A stretch of DNA of 64,000 nucleotides from Nothopassalora personata (taxonomy: Eukaryota; Ascomycota; Dothideomycetes; Mycosphaerellales; Mycosphaerellaceae): assembly GCA_033816765.1 (NCBI GenBank), contig CM066288.1, positions 2,728,001 to 2,792,000 on the forward strand, written 5' to 3'. Below are positions 20,901 through 29,536 of this stretch, piece by piece. Numbering within the stretch: position 1 is the stretch's first letter; each line of letters begins with the position of its first letter. The translations under genes and the position numbers were made by a program. The notes below the pieces were generated by a model, which did not search any database, was not told the DNA's origin, and saw only the letters and a program-made list of their open reading frames with translations.

Positions 20901-21369
20901 TTAGCTGTTTCCTTGCCTCATCTGCCAGTGAACGCTGCCACTGCGCAGGCTGAATGTCGACAACGCAATCGCATTCCCTAAATGTGAGTACTCCTCTTCT
21001 CCAGTCGATTACTGGATTGTGCTTTCTCAACCAAGGCATACCTAATACTATGTCATGACTGGCCATATCAGTGACATCCAAGGTAATATTCTCGTGGTGC
21101 TGTTGGATAGCCAGTGGCAATGGTATCGTCTCCCATTCCACGCTAGGTAACGATGATCCGTTTACCGCGATCAACTCGTAACCCCATTTCTTCTTCAGGG
21201 TAGCTAACCCGTTTCTTCTTGTGAAAGACTCGGAGATAAAATTCCCCGCTGCTCCTGAGTCGATCATGACACTGGTTTTGTGTCCGTTGACGATTGCTTG
21301 TGTCTGGAAAACTGTGTTTGATGTCGATGCGTGAGCCTGAGTGTTGCATAACTCCCTCCGGTCGCTCAT
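17953..21369 (-). CDS. pol: Element 2 Pol polyprotein (PR-RT-RH-IN-chromodomain)
   Basis: The product is 1138 residues from the ATG at 21369. Order: retropepsin with IDSGAAGNF near residue 36; reverse transcriptase with LVQDYRKLNE and YMDDILVY; RNase H with ETDASD near 545; integrase with H-H-C-C finger (HQ..HDGPTYGHPG, then CVHCQ) and DDE core ending in YHPETDGQTERMN; GPF module (KVGPFLID); and a C-terminal chromodomain (YLIKWKGYDESENTWEP). The ATG overlaps the gag stop as ATGA, and the frame is also open upstream to a slippery heptamer. Translation may be by reinitiation or by -1 frameshift. The final codons overlap the tRNA-like unit. Confidence 0.95.
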   Translation of the reverse strand: MSDRRELCNTQAHASTSNTVFQTQAIVNGHKTSVMIDSGAAGNFISESFTRRNGLATLKKKWGYELIAVNGSSLPSVEWETIPLPLAIQQHHENITLDVTDMASHDIVLGMPWLRKHNPVIDWRRGVLTFRECDCVVDIQPAQWQRSLADEARKQLNEIQLAPNRRTEEPPSTGTDTGVGPPGHEVTGSDGSNAPSKNTNISELSIPKEYRKWSRLFEEERGKTALPKHRPWDHKINIQPGKEPPWGPLYQMSEKELQTLREWLKEKLAKGWIRRSTSSAGTPCMFVPKANGKLRLVQDYRKLNEITIKNRYPLPNIEEAQDRLTGSDWYTKIDLRDAFYAIRMAEGEEWKTAFRTRYGLYEFLVMPMGLTNAPASCQDLVNETLRDLLDVCVIAYMDDILVYTKGSLQEHIRQVQDVFERLTQSGFKTAPEKCEFHKKEVKFLGFIISTTGITIDPAKTQSIREWPEPKTVKDVQSFLGLANYNRKFIKDYAKIAAPMTMLTRKDVTWKWGKEQIEAFKKLKEQCASAPTLRLFDGSKEVHIETDASDMAIGACLTQTHDGQRHPVAYYSRKMTTAEQNYDIHDKELLAIVAAMQHWRVYVEGPPKLTILSDHKNLTYFTTTKELTRRQARWSELLGQYKFEIKYTPGRENGRADALSRRSDYMEGKEPVQHKILKTNPDGSLSANTREFNNIVRILGDRNEQFPISQGKYQVPKDREEECIRQHHDGPTYGHPGTSKTMDLIQRSFSFPQMRLKVSRYIKQCVHCQRNKAARHAKYGHLQFRTPPTKPWDEVTMDFITKLPPSRDQVTKQPYDMILVMVDRLTKYAHFIPASETYNAEQLGYLVLDRLIRYHGFPQAFITDRDKLFTSNYWKTLMGTIGIKHKLSTAYHPETDGQTERMNQTLEQYLRHYINYAQDNWVSLLPIAQIALNNHKSETTSTTPFYANFGKDPNLFGIPGSHPQAERAIVTTDTLKEVHKETRKAIEDAQRKLSQQRQDTRKMAPLLKKGDKVYLLTKNLRTRRQTKKLDHVKVGPFLIDKVVGPVNYRLRLPPDAKIHPVFHISKLEPADARTPCQESFHFEPEAENEFEVEKILDKKGQRYLIKWKGYDESENTWEPKENLRNCQQKIREYQNGRLE
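17969..17972 (+). terminator. Candidate Pol III terminator after the tRNA-like unit
   Basis: A TTTT run begins four bases after the discriminator base, the minimal Pol III termination signal. It lies in the pol coding region, read antisense. Confidence 0.45.
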
Positions 21370-21393
21370 TCCTGGGGAGCTGATCCTTTTCCC
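21350..21393 (-). promoter_or_regulatory. Candidate recoding signal at element 2 gag-pol junction
   Basis: On the minus strand the gag frame reads G GGA AAA (21387-21393). After 5 nt, AGCTCCC (21375-21381) pairs with GGGAGTT (21350-21356), giving a 7-bp stem with one G-U pair. The loop contains ATGA, where the pol ATG overlaps the gag TGA (21366-21369). Both -1 frameshifting and stop-start reinitiation are possible. Confidence 0.6.
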
Positions 21394-23390
21394 GAATGGT
21401 ATGCGGTTCGCTGTGCTTCGTGCCTAGAGGCTTCGGCTAGAACCTGTAGCCCGTTGCCCTGCGTCCACACTTGTAATCTATTGCGTTCCTGGATCTTCTG
21501 CGTTTCTGAGTAGAGAGCCCGTACATGCTGTACTGCTGTTCGTAATTCATTCGATATGAATGTCCCTGACGGTGTAAGATATCCGGTTCCTGTTATTCGG
21601 CTTCCTATCGGTGGTCGTTCTGTAATGGCGGTTGCTAGGTTCTCGGTTGTTTCCATGAGTGGGTATCCCCAGGCCATGCCTCGTAGGGTGTTAAGTGTCT
21701 TGTCAAACTCAATGGAATGTAGCCTTCTTCGTCCGCCTATTTTAGGTAGGAATTCCTCGTGCCTTCTCTGTAGGTAGATAATCATGTCGTACAGTTTCTT
21801 AGGTGCATCTACCGTGAAGGTAAGTTGTTCGTTGTCGTCGTTAGTGTCGCTCTCTTCTCCTTCGGAGGAATCTTCTTCGCTTGATTCTTCCGGATCCTGT
21901 TCTTCCTCGATGGTATCTAGCCCGGTGGTTTCTTGACTTTCTTCCTGTGGTTCTGGTGACCATGATCCGTTCCATCCTGGGTCCTGATTTTCTTTGTCGC
22001 TTCCATCTTTGTTGAAGTAGGATTCATCGATGTCCACTTCTCTGAGCGTGGCGTCTTGCCTATGCGTCGCTCCCAGGGTTCCTCGTGGTTGCCGAGGCCA
22101 ATACCCTGCGCCTGACTTCGCGGCGTAGTGGATTTGACACGAGTCTTGGTAACAGAATCGCCAATGAAGGCTTCCATGACCATTTCGAGGCTCAGGTTCG
22201 GTCTCGTAGTCGACTCTTCGTGTCATCATGTTGAACTGTCGTGGTTGGTTCTTCGCATCAAATGGAATGACCACCATTTGCTGCCCATAGTATCCTCCTC
22301 GTCCTTCTGAGGGGTCCAGGAGAGGCGTCGTGCTTCTGTTGCTAGCTCTCTCCCCCACTCTCCGAGTATAGTCGGTATCTCCCCGAGATCCAACGCTACT
22401 CTCAGATTTACTAGTTCGGGGTTGCATCATATTGAACTGCTCGCGGCGCACCATATTTTTACCGCGGCAATCCCGCGCCATGTGACCTTCCTTGCCACAG
22501 GCATAGCATGTGAGTTTTCCTTTTCCTTTAAAGGGCTTTCCGTGGCCCCTACTCTTAACGATCTTCCGTCCTCGTTGGGTAACGTCCAGTTCCATTGGCT
22601 GTGGTCCATAGTAGGGTTGGTTTTGTCGTGAGAATTCTCCCCTCGCAACGTATCCTCCTAAGGGTCTGCGGTCCGGAGCATATCCTGCTATTCCTCCTAC
22701 TTTGGAGTCGTATTTCTTTTCCTGGTGTCGTTCCCAGAGCTGATCATCGATATTGATCGACGCCTTCATTAGCTCTTCGAGGTTGGTGATCCGTCCCCCG
22801 TGTCTCATCAACTCGTCCTTAACGGAGTCTTTGAGTCCACGTCGGAACATAGTCATCAACGCCGTCTGGTCCCATCCGGTAATTTGTCCGTATTCTTCGA
22901 ATTTGGCTGCATACTCTGAAGTAGACGTCTTCTGCTTCAGGTGTTGAATGATTCGTATGGCCTGTTGGACTTCGTTCGAGGTTCCAAAGATTGATTTCAT
23001 CTTCTCTTTGAAAAGGGTGTAGCTCCTGAACATTCCAGTGGGGTCTAATCGTCCCATACCTTCAAGGTATTCCTTAAGGTAAGGTTTGATCCAGTTCTGC
23101 GCACTTCCGCGAAGGTACGTGATGGCGAAGATAGTCCTCTTATTAGCATCGACTGGGTTGAACATGAGATACATATCCATCTGATTGATCCAGTCGTCGA
23201 ACTTGGCTCTGTCTCCATGGAAGAGGTCTGGCTTGGCGGCCTTAACGTCGTTCTTCCTTGGAGTAGACTCGTCATCGTCATCAGACTCATCGTCCTTCGT
23301 GGTGGTAGTCTGTTGTGGTGGCGCACGGCGGATGCTTCCTGCTTCGCTGGGGGCGGGTGTTCCCCTACCAGCTGCTTGAGTAGCGCTCAT
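21366..23390 (-). CDS. gag: Element 2 Gag
   Basis: The product is 674 residues from the ATG at 23390, 17 bases after the 5' LTR. An ATG 48 bases further upstream lies within the LTR and is less likely. The N-terminal 60 residues are polar and acidic. The capsid-like region is at about residues 60-230. A canonical CCHC zinc knuckle (CYACGKEGHMARDC) is near residue 300. The C-terminal half has a very acidic Glu/Asp run. The stop TGA overlaps the pol ATG. Confidence 0.93.
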   Translation of the reverse strand: MSATQAAGRGTPAPSEAGSIRRAPPQQTTTTKDDESDDDDESTPRKNDVKAAKPDLFHGDRAKFDDWINQMDMYLMFNPVDANKRTIFAITYLRGSAQNWIKPYLKEYLEGMGRLDPTGMFRSYTLFKEKMKSIFGTSNEVQQAIRIIQHLKQKTSTSEYAAKFEEYGQITGWDQTALMTMFRRGLKDSVKDELMRHGGRITNLEELMKASINIDDQLWERHQEKKYDSKVGGIAGYAPDRRPLGGYVARGEFSRQNQPYYGPQPMELDVTQRGRKIVKSRGHGKPFKGKGKLTCYACGKEGHMARDCRGKNMVRREQFNMMQPRTSKSESSVGSRGDTDYTRRVGERASNRSTTPLLDPSEGRGGYYGQQMVVIPFDAKNQPRQFNMMTRRVDYETEPEPRNGHGSLHWRFCYQDSCQIHYAAKSGAGYWPRQPRGTLGATHRQDATLREVDIDESYFNKDGSDKENQDPGWNGSWSPEPQEESQETTGLDTIEEEQDPEESSEEDSSEGEESDTNDDNEQLTFTVDAPKKLYDMIIYLQRRHEEFLPKIGGRRRLHSIEFDKTLNTLRGMAWGYPLMETTENLATAITERPPIGSRITGTGYLTPSGTFISNELRTAVQHVRALYSETQKIQERNRLQVWTQGNGLQVLAEASRHEAQRTAYHSGKGSAPQE

Positions 23391-23407
23391 CCTGAGGGCG
23401 TTCAAAG
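23391..23407 (-). other. Element 2 primer-binding site (self-priming type)
   Basis: Two bases inside the 5' LTR the minus strand reads TTGAACGC. The same eight bases, followed by a near-match TCAG, are on the plus strand of the LTR at 23557-23569, so the minus-strand RNA is self-complementary here. No tRNA-type TGG is present. Confidence 0.55.
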
Positions 23408-23816
23408 TGTTATTGTCTCGTTCCAGGGCTAGTCTCAAAAGAGAGATAAGTCAAGTCACGTGGCGGTATTATTCTTTGGAGAGGCTGAAGCAAGCTGAGC
23501 GAAGATGAATGATAGGAATAAGAGTTGTATTCCAATCAGTGAGATAGTAACATGAGTTGAACGCATCAGAACCATAAGGGTTTCTAGCGTTCCTAAATAC
23601 AAAGGAGATAGAGCGTTTGCTCTCCGTGCTCTCCATGCTCTCCATGCTCTCTCGAGATCACCGAGATCAACGAGATCAAGGAGATCACTTCAGTTGCTCT
23701 CTCGGTTCCTTGGTTTTATTCCTGCGGGTGAGAGAGCACTTCTCGGGCGGAAGCGCCCACCAATTGTGGAGGTCTGATTGGTTAGCTTCCTTCAGCCCCA
23801 GATCAGAACCGTAACA
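23408..23816 (-). repeat. Element 2 5' LTR (409 bp)
   Basis: Identical by eye to 16803-17211. It is followed by the duplication TGTAG (23817-23821), after which the element 3 relic resumes. Confidence 0.96.
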
Positions 23817-23821
23817 TGTAG

Positions 23822-26800
23822 CGCGTAGTTTTCGTATGCGACTCGTAGCTATTACCGCTACTAGTACTTCCCCCCCCTAGGTCTCGTCTCGAGATCTAGT
23901 TAGTGTAGGGGTAATCTTAGGTCGCTAACCGTACGCTATTTCGAACGGACTTATCCGTAGTGTTAGGTGGATGCTATTATTAGCTACGAATTTAGTAACT
24001 ATAAGCCACTTAGCCTACTTATTTTAATTATCACTATAGTAATAACGAAGGTATTGTTCGAGGGTTTAGTTTACCCTCTTAGTTTAGCCGTTAGTCTAAG
24101 GGTAAAAGGCCGTAGATAGCTTACGCTTTATACGCGCTTCGAAGTAGAAGTTACTCTAAAACTAACTAGTAAAGACCGGACCTCGGTCGCTTACTATACC
24201 TAACGGGACACTATAGTGTCGCACGACTTCGTCTCGTAGGAGCCTCGTAAGCTCTACGGCTATGTAAGTCTTCGTCGTCGGGATGTATAAGCTCATTTTT
24301 AAGTAGCGATCGACTATTACTAGGATCGTATTATACACGTAACCGGCTCGCGTACTTAGAGGTAGGTCCGTAATAAAATCTATAGTGATTTCCTACTACG
24401 GTCGCTCCGGTCTAGGAAGCGGTTATAGCTCGCTGTAGGGTCGATAGCGCCTCGCCTTCGAACCCTAGTAGGTTCTATAGGCTTGGACGTATTATTTCAC
24501 GTCCGTACTAAGTGAGTCCTACTAATAATTACGTCGTAATAGCTCTTTAGTCTTAGTCCTTCTAAAGTAACCCGCGAGGACGTCGTCGTAGTGCATACGA
24601 ATTAGATGCGACCTAATTGTGTAATCCCTAGGTACTACGATCGCGTCTCCGTAGTACATAAGGTCATCCTTTACATACTATCCCTTAGCGTCCCTCGCGC
24701 TTAGCGCCTACGCTAAGCATACGATATACTAGTCGTCTTACTACTACGCAATCTTTATTAAGAGTAGGATTAACTCACCCGTCGAGCTATAAGCTTAACC
24801 CTATATTACTATAGCGCACACTACTACTAGTAAAGACGGCTTATCTTAATAGGGAAGGTTACCTCTCCGTACTACTATCGCCGCGCCTATGTCGCCCTAC
24901 ATCGCCTCGTAGGTAGTAAGCACGCGCTTTACCGTCGGCTCGCTTATCCCTTCTAGAGACTCCTTCTAGAAAGATAGCTTACTTTATAAGGTAGGTAGCA
25001 AGTTCGAAGTTTATTACGTTATAGCTACGTAGTTACTACGTCTCGAAGGCGCGTCGGCTAGGTTAGTCTTACCCGGCCGATACTCTACTATAAAATTAAA
25101 AGACTGTAGGAACGTAGCCTATCGAGCTTACTACCCATTTAGCTACTTTACTATTATAAAGCCCTATAGGTTAGCGTAGTCGACTAGTACTCGTACCGTA
25201 TACGTAGCGCCCTCTAAGTATAGCCTCTAATGCTTAAAAGCCTTAACTACTATAAGTAGCTCCTAATCGTGCGTCTCGTAGTTACACTTAGCTAGTATTA
25301 TCTTACGTAAATAGAACGCGATAGGATACTACTTAGTACTAAACAATTAGGATATAATACCTACGATCGCGAAACCTAAGGCATCCGTCTCGACTCGCGT
25401 GCGTAGCGTAGGATCGAAGTGCCTAAGTATTAGTATACCTAAGAATCCGGCCTTAAGCTATCAAAACGCCTACTCTTCGCTTAAGGTCCACGTAAGAGGG
25501 CCGTACTTCTTACCGTCCTTAGATCCCTTTAGTAGGTCCGTTAGGGGCTTATAGACCCTTAAGTATCCTTCTATAAAACGCCGGTAGAAGTTGTAAAACC
25601 TAAGGAAGGACTAGACCTTATAAAAGGTCGTAGGTGTAGGCTATTCCTCGATAGCGGCTACCCTACTCCTATCTATCGACACGCCTACGGCGCTTACGAT
25701 AAACCTAAGGAACTCTACACTCTCCTAGAAGAAGTGACACTTCTTAGGGTTTGCGAATAGGGCAAACTTTCGTAGCCTCTCTAGTACCGCGCGTACGGCT
25801 CGCACGTGTGCCTTACGCGTCTCGCTATAGATGAGGATATTATCTAGGTAGACTACGTAAATGTTATTAACTAAGCCGGTTAGCGCCTTATTAATATACC
25901 CTTAAAAGGTTGCCGGTGCGTTAGTTAACCCGAACGGCATTACTAGGTACTCGTAGTATCCGTATCGCGTGCGAAACGTAGTCTTCCACTTATCGCCTCG
26001 CTTAATAGGGATACGATAGTAGGCGTCCTTTAAATCGATTATAGTAAAGAACCTAGAACCTAATAGCCTATCTAGCGTCTTGCTAATTAGGGGCAGGGGG
26101 TATCGGTTCTTTACTATAATCTTATTTAGGCCTCTATAATTAACATAGAGCCTAAGAGTACTATTCTTCTTTAGTACGAATAGGATAGGCGCACCCGCCT
26201 CGCTTACGGACCGCCTAATCTACCCCTTCTCCATTACTTACGTAAGGTACTCCTTTAAGGCCTCTAACTCAGTTAAGGACTAGTAGTATAGCGGCTTAAA
26301 AGGGGGTTTCTTTCCTTTAACGAGATAAATCGCATGCTTAACCCCGTCGGGCATCTTACGCTTCGCCTACTTATTAGGTACGTATACATCTCGGAAGTCT
26401 ACAAATTCTTTAGGCTACGAGGGGCCCTCTCCTTTAGGTACTGCTATAGTAATAGCCCGAACACTTATCGTATAAACCTACTTTAAGCTCTCGAGATCCT
26501 TAAGGAACTCGCGTGCGTTACGCTACTAAACCGTAGGCGTCTCTACACCGTAGTACTACTAGTTATCCTTATCGGCCTTTACTATCCGATTACGATGCCG
26601 CTAGGGTCTACCTAAAATTACTAATGGCCTACCTATAGGTACCGCGTAGTAGATAGCGTTACTTACGCGCTCTACTCCCGCGTTATTAGCGAGTCGTAGC
26701 CGAACCGTAAAGGCGCCGTAGTAATACCCTAGGTTATACGTATACGACTCTAACTTTAGTAGCCTTACCCTATTAATAGGTTGCATTTAATGTCGGAGTA
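23822..26800 (-). pseudogene. Element 3 pol relic (protease, RT, RNase H, integrase)
   Basis: The minus strand retains blocks of a Ty3/gypsy Pol. At about 25835-25866 the RT box reads VVYLDNILIY, where the second Asp has become Asn by a RIP-type change. Integrase-like text is at about 23900-24900. Stops occur mostly where Gln or Trp is expected. The frame is continuous with the chromodomain at 16330-16802 once element 2 is removed. It is not functional. Confidence 0.85.
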
Positions 26801-28337
26801 TATACTTATACGACACTAGGCTAAGATCCGCATAGTTATCTAGGAGAAACGTGGCCTCGCGAACGCCCTTACGAGTCTCGACTGCGCCTCGCAAGTGACG
26901 CGCTAGACACGTATCCACTCGCCTTAAGGGGTCGACTTTAGGAAAACTCGGACTTAGGAGCGACCTACTTATAGTCCTCTACCTTTTCCCTAGTCGCTAC
27001 GATGGATACACATCTACTCGCCTTAAGGGGTCGACTTTAGGAAAACTCGGACTTAGGAGCGACCTACTTATAGTCCTCTACCTTTTCCCTAGTCGCTACG
27101 ATGGATACACATCTACTCGCCTTAAGGGGTCGACTTTAGGAAAACTCGGACTTAGGAGCGACCTACTTCTAGTCCTCTACCTTTTCCCTAGTCGCTACCC
27201 TTCTTAGTTAGAGCCTTCGTAGCGTCTACCCTACGAACCGCTTACGCGTTACGGTCCTTCCATAGGTGCCTATTCGGGTAATCCGTCTTAATGTAACCCT
27301 TCTTATAGCATCTATAGCACTCCGCTCTAGTCCTATCGAAGGTTATAGACGATCCGCCGGCGTCCCGCTAGTAACTCGTACCCGGGTCGCGCGACGCCTA
27401 ACTATGCTTCTACTACTTCGAGCTACGATCGCTTCGCCCTTAGTCGCCCTTGGTCTCTCGCCTACGGCGACTATACTACCCGCGGTAGTGCCCTCCGCTA
27501 CTACGCTCCGTACTTTTAATACGCGAAGCTAGGATTACTAGTTCCTCTCTAGTTATTAGGATGTTATAAAACTTAACGATTGCGGACCGTAGGCTAGGCG
27601 TAAGCTTAGCGAGCATATGTCGCACGCGTTACGCCTCCGTATAGTCCCCTAACTAATCCTCTATAACATCTAGCTTAGTCGTAAACTAACGCACTATCTA
27701 GTTATCCTTCTATTTTACCGCCTTATACTCTAATATTACGTTAAGCACGCGGTTTATAGGATTACCGTATACGTCTCGATAGAACTCCTTAAAGTCCTAG
27801 TATATATACCCTTTAAGGTTAAGGACGCTATAGTTAGCGTACTATCGCTTACTTACCTCTCCGCTTAGGTACATAACCCTATATAGGACCTTTAACTCGT
27901 TCGTCGCATACGTGCCGCCTAAGAGGGTAAAGATAAGAGAGAGCTCCCTTAGGAATACCCGTACTTTCTTAATCGAGTCCCCTCTAAAAGGCGTAGGTTC
28001 TTTAAGACGTAAACGTGTTGTATGCGACGCGACCGCGCCTCGAGCTACGATATTATCGTTAGTTACTATAGATAGAGGAGGGGGAGTAGGGGATAGTTCT
28101 CCGCCGGATTCGCCCTAAGGGTCCGCCGGCGGCACGCTTACGTCCCGTAAGATCTCTAACTGTTTAATCTCCCTCTATATCTCCTTCTCCTTAACCTCTA
28201 CCCGAAGGGCATCCCTCCTTACGACTAAGGCTACACGCCTCGCTTGTTACTAGGCCCTAGGGCTTAGGGGAGCCGTAGGCGTAGCGCTACTGTCGTCGCG
28301 TTCGGACTCTATAGCGTGTATAGATTGTAACGAAGAG
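26801..28337 (-). pseudogene. Element 3 gag relic
   Basis: The region between the 5' LTR and the pol relic. On the minus strand near 27290-27330 a zinc knuckle reads CYRCYKKGYIKTDYP, with His and Cys changed to Tyr by C-to-T mutation. A 99-bp tandem repeat follows toward pol. No frame is intact. Confidence 0.75.
26917..27197 (-). repeat. 99-bp tandem repeat, nearly three copies
   Basis: ACTCGCCTTAAGG recurs at 26917, 27016 and 27115, exactly 99 bp apart, and the units are nearly identical. The period equals 33 codons, within the gag/pol junction region of element 3. Confidence 0.95.
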
Positions 28338-28349
28338 AAGAATTAGAAC
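28338..28349 (-). other. Element 3 primer-binding site (self-priming type)
   Basis: Three bases inside the 5' LTR the minus strand reads CTAATTCTT (28338-28346). The identical nine bases are on the plus strand of the same LTR at 28406-28414. Confidence 0.55.
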
Positions 28350-28546
28350 TGTTAAGGTGATGTCGCAATGTATAGCACGCCTACGACCTACTAGTCGTAG
28401 ATGAACTAATTCTTGCCTTTTGTTTAAGACGTATTACGCGTCGCAAGGTGTACGTATACGTGTTACGTGCGGCTTAGTAGCCGGTCGCGACCGCATGTTA
28501 CATGTAAGGCTATATATAAGGGTTAGCTACTAGGCTGCCCCTTATA
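28350..28546 (-). repeat. Element 3 5' LTR (197 bp), RIP-degraded
   Basis: Pairs with 14752-14948. Its terminal CA has become TA by RIP. It is followed by the target duplication GCCGG. Confidence 0.93.
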
Positions 28547-29339
28547 GCCGGTCTAAAGTCCTTCTACTATCGGACAGTATAGTATTTATCGATTATAACG
28601 AGTCCGATACGAGAGGTAAATGTCGAGTCCTTTAATAACTTCCGAAAAGATACGGTCGAGGCTTACTTAGGCCTAAGTAACACGTACGTATATTAACCTA
28701 AGGCTATCTTCTATAGTATTATTCGATCCTCCGACTTAGTACCCTCTACTATTAAGATAGGACACGTACTATAGCTAAGCTAGCAAATATTACGTAACTA
28801 CTTATCTCTAAGCTTAACTAACGGTATAATCTAGATAGTAATACGGTCTATAAGAACACTATATACATAGAAGATTATACTCTTACTAAACCTAGTCCGC
28901 GCGATTAATAGAGTGTCTCCGCTACTAAAGATTAGACGCCGTAATATACGGACCTACTAATAATATAGTTCGAATCTATATAAGTTATATAGACAATTAT
29001 AGATAATACACTACTAGATATTAACGTAGTACTCGGCTCGAGCCTTATCTATAGCCTCCTTTAGACGCTCTCGGGGATATCGGTATCGAATAGTATAGAG
29101 ACGAGAGGCTAAGGATGTCGTCGTATCTAGCGTATACGGCTTTAGGCGTTTCGCCTTCGCCCGCTTACCTCTCCTATCGGCTTTTCTAGATAACCTATTC
29201 GCTACTAGAGGTATGTTTAAAGCGTGCTAAAGCGTGCTAAAGCGTATATAATCGTATACAATCGTCGCGGAGAGAGCGTAGACGGCCTTCGAGCTACGAA
29301 GATAGATACCTAGCGATACTAGCCGGTAGAGACTACTTT
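28547..29339 (-). pseudogene. RIP-degraded RecQ-like helicase, N-terminal part (motifs I-II)
   Basis: The minus strand shows, in one frame, a Walker A in which TGFGKS reads TRFSKS (28879-28896), motif Ia PLVKLRD near 28830, a motif Ib-like VLL.P..A near 28680, and motif II, where DECH reads DKYY (28579-28590). Each change is G-to-A or C-to-T in a RIP context. The frame runs to 28547 and continues at 14751 into KDFRPAFAILG, proving that one gene was split by element 3. The part nearest 29339 shows no motif I could name. It is the remains of a repeat-borne helicase, not functional. Confidence 0.85.
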
Positions 29340-29536
29340 TGTTAAGGGGATGTCGCAATGTATAGCACGCCCACGACCTGCCAGTCGTAGATGAACTAAT
29401 TCTTGCCTTTTGTTCAAGACGCATCGCGCGTCGCAAGGTGTACTCATGCGTGTCACGTGCGGCTTGGCAGCCGGTCGCGACCGCATGTCACATGCAAGGC
29501 CACATGTAGGGGTTAGCCACTGGGCTGCCCCTTACA
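29340..29536 (-). repeat. Clean solo LTR of the element 3 family
   Basis: A 197-bp LTR with TGTTAAGGGG and CCCCTTACA ends, flanked by the 5-bp duplication ACTTT (29335-29339 and 29537-29541). It retains CA and TG at sites that are TA in both element 3 LTRs, so it has escaped RIP. It results from LTR-LTR recombination of a later insertion. Confidence 0.94.

Larger units (their letters stand above)
16803..23816 (-). mobile_element. Element 2: intact Ty3/gypsy chromovirus with antisense ORF and tRNA-like unit
   Basis: The element is 7014 bp. Its 409-bp LTRs (16803-17211 and 23408-23816) read as identical, with the duplication TGTAG at 16798-16802 and 23817-23821. On the minus strand: 5' LTR, self-complementary primer site, gag, pol ending in a chromodomain, then polypurine tract and 3' LTR. 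Between pol and the 3' LTR lie a plus-strand ORF of 187 codons and a plus-strand tRNA-like unit. There is no RIP decay inside although the surrounding element 3 is heavily mutated, so this is a recent insertion with all frames open. Confidence 0.97.
14752..28546 (-). mobile_element. Element 3: RIP-degraded chromovirus, split by element 2
   Basis: Two 197-bp LTRs (14752-14948 and 28350-28546) with TGTTAAGG and CCTTACA/CCTTATA ends are flanked by the 5-bp duplication GCCGG (14747-14751 and 28547-28551). Removing element 2 and one TGTAG copy leaves about 6776 bp. On the minus strand the relic order is gag with a zinc knuckle, protease/RT/integrase, chromodomain, an antisense frame, polypurine tract and 3' LTR. 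All frames carry RIP-type stops. It interrupts the helicase relic in frame, so it is younger than the helicase repeat but older than element 2. Confidence 0.93.
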
